This document shows positions 24,268 through 30,899 of a stretch of 32,002 bases of DNA, piece after piece. Source of the stretch: Streptosporangiales bacterium. Its GTDB lineage: Bacteria; Actinomycetota; Actinomycetes; Streptosporangiales; Streptosporangiaceae. The stretch lies in assembly GCA_009784565.1 (NCBI GenBank), contig WRBL01000031.1, forward strand, positions 1 through 32,002, given 5' to 3'. The translations under genes were made by a program, and so were the position numbers. Each line of letters starts with the position of its first letter. The stretch's first letter is position 1. Below the pieces are notes generated by a model that made no database searches, was not told the DNA's origin, and saw nothing but the letters and a program-made list of their open reading frames with translations.

Positions 24268-25826
24268 GCAACGGCGGCCAGGTGCATGTCCACGACCTGC
24301 AGCAGCTTGGCGTGGAATTCCTCGTCCCAGGGCTTGCGGCCGATTTCGGCGATCGTGGCTTTCAGCCCGTCCGGGTCGACCAGGCCGTCGAAGAGGGGCG
24401 AGCCCCTGTCGAGCATCCTCTTCAGGATGGGCACCCCGTAGGTCTTCAGGGAGTCCTCGACCAGCCAGGCGAAGGACTCGCGCTCGACCGGGTTGCAGAC
24501 GTCGTGGCTGAGGCCGAGCGATTTCATCTGGCGGCGCTGGAGGTTCTTGAACTCGCGCCAGTCGACGGGGAGCTGTTCCCCGAGCCGGATCATGGCCGGG
24601 TGCGTGAAGGGGTGGACGGGCCAGATCCCCTCGCGCAGGAGCGGCGGCGCGCTGGTTTCCAGGGAGAGCAGGGTGATGGCGTTCACCTGGGCGGGCGGCG
24701 CGACCGCGTCGTCGGTGTAAGGCAGCGCGGCCCGGGCGTCGGGACCGAGCCAGGGCAGCCTGCCGGTGATGCGGGCGACCATCCCGGCCACGATGTCGGA
24801 TTCTTCCGGCGACAGGGCGACCATCTCATCGCCGCCGAGGCCGGTGACGAGGACCCGGCCTCCGTGCTGCCGGGCGAGTCCGGTGAGCTTCGCGAACGGG
24901 AGGAAGAGGGGTTCCTCGTAGGGGCTGATGAGCGCGCCGCGGACGCGGGGGCAGTCTCGGTTCAACGGAGGGACGTCGGCGCAGTCGACGGTGAGATCCG
25001 TGCCGCTGAACGGCAGGGATGCGAGGATCTGGGCTCGGCGACGGTCCTGCTGCGGTCGGCCGGGTCCGGTGACGAGCAGGGCGGCGGTGGTGACCTGTCC
25101 CGGCCAGCGGCAGGCGGCCCGGGTGGCGATGGTGCCGGAGTCAAGGCCGCCGGTCAGGTGGAACACGGTGGTCGCCGGGTCGAGGGAGCGCAGGTCGAGC
25201 GCGGCGTCGATCGTCGCGGTGAGGGCGGCGAGCACGTCGGCGCCAGGGGTGATGTTGCGGGGCGCGGCGTGCAGGGCCGGGTCGGGGTAGCGGATGTGCA
25301 GGGCGCCGCCGAAGGTGGCGGTGGCCCGCTCGGTGAGCCGCCGGATGCCGGTGAACATCGTCTCGGTCCCGTAGCGGGGCTGGTAGACGAGCAGTCGGGC
25401 CGTCTCCCGGGGGCTGAGCCCGCCGGCGTGCTCCTTGAGGCGGGCCATGTCCCAGGACCCGCGAAGGGTGCCGCCGTCCGCGGCCAGGTACAGCGGGGTT
25501 GTGCGGGCGGCCCCGGCGGTGACTGTCACCGGGCAGCCGGGCCGGGTCTCAACCGTGACGTGGTCAGCCGGGTGCGCCAGCGCTGCGGCCCGGGCACGGT
25601 CGTAGGCGTCTGGGGCGAGGGCCTGGACAGCAGGTTCGGGCGGGGCCTGGTCGGCGAGGCGCTCGCGGACGGTGATGAGCGTGCGGTCGCCGTCGGTGGC
25701 GGCGCACTGCTCGGTCATCGGATGGGTGAACGGGGTGACGTGGCCGGAGCGGTCGGAGGTGGCGTAGGCGGTGCCGGTCCAGGACCAGTCCGCCGCCGCG
25801 TAGGGGGTCAGGGCGAGATCGAGCAT
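24258..25826 (-). CDS. Asparagine-synthetase-like macrolactam cyclase candidate (lasso-peptide C-protein-like)
   Basis: A 522-aa protein. Its N-terminal 200 residues look like a glutaminase-type domain but start MLDLALT without the Cys2 nucleophile, so ammonia release from glutamine is not expected. The C-terminal half has the ATP pyrophosphatase loop FHLTGGLDSGTIA (SGGLDS-type) and the second motif VLVTGLGGDEMVAL, followed by VHPFTHPAMIRLGEQLP and REFKNLQRRQM as in asparagine-synthetase-like cyclases. In lasso biosynthesis such enzymes adenylate an Asp/Glu side chain of a precursor peptide and close a macrolactam. It starts at ATG 25826 behind GGGAGG, 83 bp after a small peptide ORF. A primary-metabolism asparagine synthetase is unlikely. 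Confidence 0.8.
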   Translation of the reverse strand: MLDLALTPYAAADWSWTGTAYATSDRSGHVTPFTHPMTEQCAATDGDRTLITVRERLADQAPPEPAVQALAPDAYDRARAAALAHPADHVTVETRPGCPVTVTAGAARTTPLYLAADGGTLRGSWDMARLKEHAGGLSPRETARLLVYQPRYGTETMFTGIRRLTERATATFGGALHIRYPDPALHAAPRNITPGADVLAALTATIDAALDLRSLDPATTVFHLTGGLDSGTIATRAACRWPGQVTTAALLVTGPGRPQQDRRRAQILASLPFSGTDLTVDCADVPPLNRDCPRVRGALISPYEEPLFLPFAKLTGLARQHGGRVLVTGLGGDEMVALSPEESDIVAGMVARITGRLPWLGPDARAALPYTDDAVAPPAQVNAITLLSLETSAPPLLREGIWPVHPFTHPAMIRLGEQLPVDWREFKNLQRRQMKSLGLSHDVCNPVERESFAWLVEDSLKTYGVPILKRMLDRGSPLFDGLVDPDGLKATIAEIGRKPWDEEFHAKLLQVVDMHLAAVAYL

Positions 25827-25854
25827 CGGGTTCCTCCCGGGACTGGTGAAGAAG

Positions 25855-25896
25855 GCGCCGCAGGGGCGGGACCGTGACTTCCCTGCCCCGCGGCGC
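25855..25896 (-). terminator. Strong imperfect hairpin between the precursor peptide and the cyclase gene
   Basis: Two 16-nt arms (gcgccgcaggggcggg and ccctgccccgcggcgc) pair almost completely around a 10-nt loop. There is no U-tract, so full termination is doubtful. It could be an attenuator or an mRNA-stabilising stem that lets the precursor be made in excess over the cyclase, as is common in RiPP operons. Confidence 0.6.
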
Positions 25897-25909
25897 GCGT
25901 AAGCGAGAG

Positions 25910-26065
25910 TCAGGTGATCGGGGTGTCGTAGGTCTGGGCGCCGTCGCTGGATCCGGCGACCTTCTTCGTCTCGTGGGCCTGGGCCGGCGTCTGGACCGTC
26001 AGCACGAGCGGCCCGGTGAACAGGCCGTCGACCGGCGGGGGCGCGGGAGGCGCGGTCGTGGTCAT
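25910..26065 (-). CDS. Putative RiPP precursor peptide (51 aa), missed by the ORF track
   Basis: A short ORF from ATG 26065, behind AAGGAG at 4 nt spacing, to TGA 25910. The N-terminal half starts MTTTAPPAPPPVDG and leads into LFTGPLVLTVQTPAQAHETK, which looks like a leader; the end KVAGSSDGAQTYDTPIT looks like a core. If the leader ends ETK, Thr sits at position -2 as in lasso precursors, and the core would be K1…D7, allowing a seven-residue ring (a size known in xanthomonins). The usual YxxP leader motif is absent. The ORF is the first gene in its transcript, directly before the cyclase-like gene and divergent from a GntR gene. Its coding nature rests on position, ribosome binding site and composition. 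Confidence 0.7.
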   Translation of the reverse strand: MTTTAPPAPPPVDGLFTGPLVLTVQTPAQAHETKKVAGSSDGAQTYDTPIT

Positions 26066-26135
26066 GGTGCTCCTTGTCGTTGCGGCGCCCGTCTTCTGTT
26101 CGTGATCTTGGGCGCTGTATCCTGCCCGGAACCAG

Positions 26136-26152
26136 TTAGATCCGGATGTATT
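26136..26152. promoter_or_regulatory. Putative GntR operator, site 1
   Basis: TTAGATCCGGATGTATT is built around a symmetric TCCGGA core with AT-rich flanks. It matches site 2 (AATAAGTCCGGATCTATT) in the same divergent gap, and both fit TARRTCCGGATSTATT. It lies 71 bp upstream of the precursor start. Confidence 0.6.
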
Positions 26153-26180
26153 GAGCGTGCGCCGGACGAAAGATCAGGTC

Positions 26181-26200
26181 AATAAGTCCGGATCTATTAA
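26181..26200. promoter_or_regulatory. Putative GntR operator, site 2
   Basis: AATAAGTCCGGATCTATT is a near palindrome (AATA…TCCGGA…TATT), 46 bp centre to centre from site 1 and 20 bp upstream of the GntR start. This position fits autoregulation. Confidence 0.65.
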
Positions 26201-26220
26201 GGCGGGAGGGTGACAGGAAC

Positions 26221-26973
26221 GTGACCGCATGGGAAGACGTGGCTGCCGACATGCGCGGCCGGATCGAGCGCGGCGAGTGGGAGACCGGGTCGCTCATCCC
26301 GAAGGAACGGGAGCTCCAGGACCTGTACGGGGCCGGGCGGGAGACCGTCCGCCGCGCGGTCGCGCAGCTGACCGCCGAGGGGCTCCTCGAACCGCGCCGC
26401 AGGCGGGGGACGCTGGTCCTCGGCCGGCCGCCCCGCCAGCGGCTCACCCGCTCGCGGATGGTGTTCCGGGACGAGCTGGGCTACTACTTCGACCCGCAGG
26501 CGCAGCCGTGGCGGGCACTGCGCACGCCGTCGGTGTCACGCGGCCCCGTTCCCTACGACGTGGCCGCCCTGCTGCACGCGGAGCCCGGGACCGAGGTCGT
26601 CATCCGGGAACGGCTGATGGGCGACCCGGAAACCGGGGAGCCGAAACAGCTCGCGACGACCTACATCCCGGCTCCGCTGGCGGCCGAGCTGCCGGTACTG
26701 GGGCAGGCTGTGACCGGACCGGGCGGCATCTACGACCGGATGGAAGAAGCCGGGCACGGCCCGATCCGGTGGACCGAGGCGATCAGCGCGCGGGCGCCGT
26801 CCCCGGAGGAGGCCAAGGCGCTGCGCCTGGCGTCCGGGGTGCCACTGCTGAGGATCCTCCGGCTAGCCGAGTCCCCCGCAGGCCGGCCTTTGGAGGTCAA
26901 CGACACACGGATGGACGGCGAACGGTTCGAAGTCGGGTACTCGATTACGCGGGATACATCGGCGCAGCGCTAG
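26221..26973 (+). CDS. GntR-family (HutC/UTRA) regulator, divergent from the RiPP precursor
   Basis: A 250-aa regulator with a GTG start. The winged helix is visible: EDVAADMRGRIERGEWETGS, then LQDLYGAGRETVRRAVAQLT, then wing RRRRGTLVL. The effector domain (about residues 75-245) includes EVVIRERLMGDPETGEPKQL and IRWTEAISARAPSPEEAKAL, as in UTRA proteins. The ribosome binding site is either GGGAGGG at 11 nt or AGGA at 2 nt, so the exact start is uncertain. It faces the precursor-cyclase pair across a gap holding two matching operators, so it probably controls that transcript and itself. Its 3' end is followed at once by a truncated DUF72 gene. Confidence 0.85.
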   Translation: MTAWEDVAADMRGRIERGEWETGSLIPKERELQDLYGAGRETVRRAVAQLTAEGLLEPRRRRGTLVLGRPPRQRLTRSRMVFRDELGYYFDPQAQPWRALRTPSVSRGPVPYDVAALLHAEPGTEVVIRERLMGDPETGEPKQLATTYIPAPLAAELPVLGQAVTGPGGIYDRMEEAGHGPIRWTEAISARAPSPEEAKALRLASGVPLLRILRLAESPAGRPLEVNDTRMDGERFEVGYSITRDTSAQR

Positions 26974-27044
26974 CGAATTTCCGCACCGACACCAACGCGA
27001 CTCTGCGCAACGCACCCGGGACGCCGAGTTTCACAGGAGGGTAC

Positions 27045-27776
27045 ATCGCAGTTAACACGACGTTCTACGCCACGCCGACCGCGGAGACGGCGGCGGCGTG
27101 GGCCGGGCAGGCTCCGGAGGATTTCCGGTTCCTGCTGAAGCTGCCGAAGGCGGTCACCCACGAGAGCCGTCTGGACGCGGAGGCCCCGCTCCGCGCGTTC
27201 CTGACCGCGATCGAGCCGCTGGCCACGCGGGCCGATCCGCTATGGGTCCAGCTGCCGCCGTCCTTCTCCCCGGCCGCGCTGGACGCGCTTCGCGATTTCC
27301 TGCGCCGCAGCCCGGGCGGGTACCGGTATTCAGTAGAGGTCCGGCACCCTGCATTCTTCGCCGACCCGCGGGCCGAACGGGACCTGGAGAACGTCCTGGG
27401 CGAAGCGGGCGCGGAATGGGTCACTTTCGACACCACGGTGCTGTTCGAGAGCCCTCCGTCCAGTGACGCGGAACGGGAAGGCCAGGCGAAGAAGCCGCGG
27501 GCACCCCGCCGGATGCGGGCCCTCACCGGCCGGCCCGTCGTCCGCTACATCGGCCGCGACGACCCGGAGGCCACCGCCGAGGGCTGGAAGTCCTGGGCCG
27601 ACCAGGCTGCCGCCTGGCTGCGGGAGGGACGGTCCCCGACCGTATTCATCCACACGCCGGACAACGCCGACGCCCTCGGACTGGCCCGCCGCTTCCACGA
27701 CGACGTCCGGGCCCTGGTCCCGGACCTCGACCCACTCCCCGAGCCGGTTCCCGCAGGCCCGCCCACCCTGTTCTGA
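27045..27776 (+). pseudogene. DUF72 gene copy lacking its N-terminus
   Basis: From VNTTFYATPTAETAAAW to the stop this reads as an intact DUF72 protein, very similar to the 22796-23644 copy throughout (GAEWVTFDTTVLFE, AEREGQAKKPRAPRRMRAL, YIGRDDP). The first 37 or so residues, including the VGCAMW strand, are missing. No ATG, GTG or TTG lies in frame between the GntR stop and the homology. An AGGAGG (27035-27040) precedes an in-frame ATC at 27045, a very rare start type, so translation is doubtful. The upstream extension in the ORF track is a GntR shadow. A decayed paralogue is the simplest reading. Confidence 0.6.
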
Positions 27777-27831
27777 TGCCACATCCGGCAATCTGCCTGG
27801 AGCGTGATCCCGGCATCTGGCCGTGGTCTCC

Positions 27832-29268
27832 TTACGCATGCACGGGCGGGTGCTTGGCGGTCCACGGGGCGGCCTGTTCCAGCTGGCTGGCGACACGGAC
27901 CAGGAGGTCTTCACGGCCGTAGGCGGCCACCAGCTGGACGCCGACCGGCAGGCCGTCCGGTGTCCAGTGCAGCGGGAGGCTGATCGCCGGCTGGCCGGTC
28001 ATGTTGAACTGCGCGGTGTACGGGATGTAGGAAACGACGCGCCCGCCCTCGTGCTCGGGGCCCTCGGCCGTGAACCATCCCAGTTCGGGCGGGGGCGCTC
28101 CGACCGTGGGGGTTACAAGCAGGTCATGGCCGGCCGCCCACCAGCCCGCCATGCGGCGCGACCACTGCTCGATCCACGACCGGCTCCCCAGGTAGTCCAC
28201 GACGCTCAGCGACTTGCCGATGTGCCGGTAGGCGGCGTTACGGGGCTCGATTTCGTCGTCGGCGATCGGCCGGCCGAGAAGGCGCTCGAAATAGCGGAAC
28301 AGCGACTCGGAGTCGGCCGCGATAATCGCGCCGAAGTGGGGGGTGAACCCTTCCTCGAACATGGCGGCGGGCGCGGAGTCTTCCACCTGGTGGCCGAGCG
28401 ATTCCAGCAGCCTGGCCGCGCCGGTCACGGCGGCCCGGCACTCCGGGTGGTCGAGGGAGATCCCGGCGCCGGGACGGTCCAGGAACCCGATCCGCAGCCG
28501 GCCCGGGCCGGTCCCGGCCTCCTGCGCCAGGGGACGCGCCAGCGACGGCGCGTAGTACGGGTCGCCGGGCATGGGCGTGCCGATCGCGTCGAGCACGCCG
28601 GCCGCGTCGCGGACGGTCCGGGCAACGGATCCGTCGATGGTGCCGCCGGCCCAGCCTTCGCCGACCGCCGGTCCCTGGCTCACCCGCCCCCGGGTCGGCT
28701 TGAGCCCGACCAGGCCGCATTCGCTGGCGGGAATGCGGATCGAGCCGCCGCCGTCGTTGGCGTGCGCGACCGGCACCATGCCGGACGCCACCGCGGCGGC
28801 CGACCCGCCGGAGGAACCGCCGGTGGAGCGGCCGGTGTTCCACGGGTTGCGGGCCGGCGGGAAGCTACGGGCCTCGGTGGTTACCGTAGTGCCGATCTCG
28901 GGCACGTTGGTGCGGCCGAGCGGCACGAACCCGGCGGCCCGGAACTTCTGCGCGAGGTAGGACGTGACCTGCGCCTTCACCTCGCGCATCGGCCCGGCGC
29001 CGTAAGCGGTGACCTCACCCTCGACCGTGCAGCCCAGGTCCTTGAACAGCATCGGAACCCCGCGGAACGGACCATCGGGCAGGTCGCCATCGGCCTCGGC
29101 CCGTGCCTCGTCGAACCGGGTCCGGATCACCGCGTTGAGCTTCGGGTTCACCGCCTCGATCCGCGTGATGGCGGCGTCGATCAGTTCCCTCGGGCTCGCC
29201 TCGCCGGCGCGCACCAGTTCGGCCTGCGCGGTGGCGTCCAGCCATGTCGTATCGGGCATAACGCTCAC
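27832..29268 (-). CDS. Amidase (amidase-signature family)
   Basis: A 478-aa amidase-signature hydrolase that would cleave a carboxamide to acid and ammonia. The Ser-cisSer-Lys triad is visible: Lys in PMLFKDLGCT, cis-Ser and neighbours in RSTGGSSGGSAAAVASG and nucleophile Ser in DGGGSIRIPASECGLVG. LGRTNVPEIGTTVTTEAR and the C-terminal FNMTGQPAISLPLHW are also family marks. The start is GTG 29268 (weak AGG) or ATG 29259. It is 36 bp downstream of the acyl-CoA synthetase gene on the same strand. With an indolepyruvate oxidoreductase and a CoA ligase, an aryl-acetamide is one possible substrate, but this is inference only. Confidence 0.88.
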   Translation of the reverse strand: MSVMPDTTWLDATAQAELVRAGEASPRELIDAAITRIEAVNPKLNAVIRTRFDEARAEADGDLPDGPFRGVPMLFKDLGCTVEGEVTAYGAGPMREVKAQVTSYLAQKFRAAGFVPLGRTNVPEIGTTVTTEARSFPPARNPWNTGRSTGGSSGGSAAAVASGMVPVAHANDGGGSIRIPASECGLVGLKPTRGRVSQGPAVGEGWAGGTIDGSVARTVRDAAGVLDAIGTPMPGDPYYAPSLARPLAQEAGTGPGRLRIGFLDRPGAGISLDHPECRAAVTGAARLLESLGHQVEDSAPAAMFEEGFTPHFGAIIAADSESLFRYFERLLGRPIADDEIEPRNAAYRHIGKSLSVVDYLGSRSWIEQWSRRMAGWWAAGHDLLVTPTVGAPPPELGWFTAEGPEHEGGRVVSYIPYTAQFNMTGQPAISLPLHWTPDGLPVGVQLVAAYGREDLLVRVASQLEQAAPWTAKHPPVHA

Positions 29269-29304
29269 GCTAACCTGGCTGGCCGCCGGGTGCCACGGGC
29301 GCGG

Positions 29305-30885
29305 TTAGCCGACCCGGGAGGCGCGCCCTTCCCAGAACGGGGCCTTGAGGTCGCGTTTGAGGACCTTGCCCGAGCCGGTGCGGGGCAGTTCGGCGGCGAA
29401 CGTCACCGACCGGGGAATCTTGTAGCCGGCCAGGTGCTCGCGGGCGAACGCGGTCACCTCCGCGTCCGTCACCGCGGACCCGGCCGAGCGCACGACGGTC
29501 GCGTGCACGGCCTCGCCCCACTCCCGCGACGGGATCGCGAACACGGCGGCCTCGTAGATGCCCGGGTGCTGTTCCAGCGCCGCCTCGATCTCGGCGGGGT
29601 AGATGTTCATGCCGCCGGAGATGATCATGTCGCTCTTGCGGTCGCAGATGTAGAGGTAGCCCTCGTCGTCGCGGTAGGCGATGTCTCCGACGGTGTGGAA
29701 ACCCTCGCGGGGCCCGGCGCTGGCCTGGTAGCCGGCGTCGTTCTTGTAGTAGGTCTCGAACATGGTCTTGGACCGGACGAAGACCTCGCCCGGGTGTTCC
29801 GGGCCGGTCCCGGTGACTTCCCGTCCGTCGGCGTCCAGCAGCACAAGCTCGATGCCCGGCGCGGGCTGGCCGCACGATCCCGGCTTGCGGAGCTGGTCGG
29901 CGGGGAGCAGGACCGTGTCGACGCCCAGCTCGGTCGACCCGTAGACCTCGAACAGCGACTCGGCGGGGAAGTCCTTCAGGTACTGCTTCTTCAGTTCCAT
30001 GCTCCACGGGGCCGCGTTGCCGATCATGATCCGCATCGAGGACCGGTCATAGCGGTTCTTGACCTCGGGCGGCAGGGCGCAGACCATCCGCATCGGGGCG
30101 GGCGCCGAGAACGTGGAGGACACCCGGTAGGTGTCCACCAGGCGCAGCCAGTCCTCGGCGTCGAACTTGCGCTGCGTGAGGACCGTCTGGCCGAACAGCA
30201 TGGCGGCGCCCATGAACGCGCTGGGCCCGCTGTGGTACAGCGGGCCGGTGAGGATGTAGACGTCGTCGGGCCGGTAGCCGAGCAGGTTCATCAGGGCACC
30301 GGTCGTCTCCGGGTCCGGCCCGGCGGTCCGCAGCGCGCCCTTCGGCCTGCCGGTGGTGCCGGAGGTGTAGATCATCGACCCGCCCATGCCCATGCCGTCT
30401 TCCCCGTCCCCTTCGGGCCCGGCGGGCGCCTCCGGTGACGCGGCCGCGATGTCGGCGTCGCCCAGCATGCCGTCCGGGGCGGGGCCGCCGAACGCGATCA
30501 TGCGCCGGACCTTGCCCAGCCGGGGCCGCAGTTCCGCGAACAGGGGCGCGTACTCCGCGTCCGCGCAGAGAATCTCGGCGTCGCTGTTGCCGACGATGTA
30601 GACGGCTTCGTCGGGAGCGAGCCGGTAGTTGAGCGGCACCGAGACGGCGCCGACCTTGCGGATGGCGCTGATGACCGCGACGAGGTGCGGCGAGTTCGGT
30701 CCGCACCAGCCGACCTTCACGCCCGGGCCGCCGCCGGCGGACAGCAGCAGGTTCGCGATCCGGTTCGCCCGCTCCTCCAGTTCCGCGTAGGTCCAGGCGG
30801 TGACCGTCCCGTCCGGCCGGTCCTCGATGACGGCGGGCTTGTCCGGCTGGCTGGCGGCGTAGACGGAGAGAATGTCGTCGGGCAT
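29305..30885 (-). CDS. Acyl-CoA synthetase (AMP-binding, FadD-like)
   Basis: A 526-aa ANL-superfamily ligase activating a carboxylic acid to acyl-AMP and then acyl-CoA. Motifs in order: MIYTSGTTGRPKGAL (P-loop-like), LFEVYGSTELGVD, GDIAYRDDEGYLYICDR with the hinge DRKSDMIISGGMNIYPAEIE, and the catalytic Lys in PRTGSGKVLKRDLK. ATG 30885 follows GGAAGGAC, 14 bp after the stop of the upstream ferredoxin oxidoreductase. Substrate class is not readable; aryl or medium-chain acids are both plausible. It is co-transcribed with the amidase. Confidence 0.92.
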   Translation of the reverse strand: MPDDILSVYAASQPDKPAVIEDRPDGTVTAWTYAELEERANRIANLLLSAGGGPGVKVGWCGPNSPHLVAVISAIRKVGAVSVPLNYRLAPDEAVYIVGNSDAEILCADAEYAPLFAELRPRLGKVRRMIAFGGPAPDGMLGDADIAAASPEAPAGPEGDGEDGMGMGGSMIYTSGTTGRPKGALRTAGPDPETTGALMNLLGYRPDDVYILTGPLYHSGPSAFMGAAMLFGQTVLTQRKFDAEDWLRLVDTYRVSSTFSAPAPMRMVCALPPEVKNRYDRSSMRIMIGNAAPWSMELKKQYLKDFPAESLFEVYGSTELGVDTVLLPADQLRKPGSCGQPAPGIELVLLDADGREVTGTGPEHPGEVFVRSKTMFETYYKNDAGYQASAGPREGFHTVGDIAYRDDEGYLYICDRKSDMIISGGMNIYPAEIEAALEQHPGIYEAAVFAIPSREWGEAVHATVVRSAGSAVTDAEVTAFAREHLAGYKIPRSVTFAAELPRTGSGKVLKRDLKAPFWEGRASRVG

Positions 30886-30899
30886 CAGCCCTGTCCTTC

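Noticed and set aside
26229-27044. N-terminal part of the 515-aa ORF ending in DUF72
   Set aside because: It is an out-of-frame shadow of the GntR gene; protein-like sequence begins only at about 27045.
27775-27817. GATGCC…GGCATC inverted repeat between the convergent DUF72 and amidase genes, as a terminator
   Set aside because: Six-bp arms with a loop of about 31 nt and no U-tract are too weak to call.
27823-30438. 871-aa plus-strand ORF antisense to the amidase and acyl-CoA synthetase
   Set aside because: Shadow of two well-conserved enzymes; no recognisable domain, and composition typical of antisense frames.
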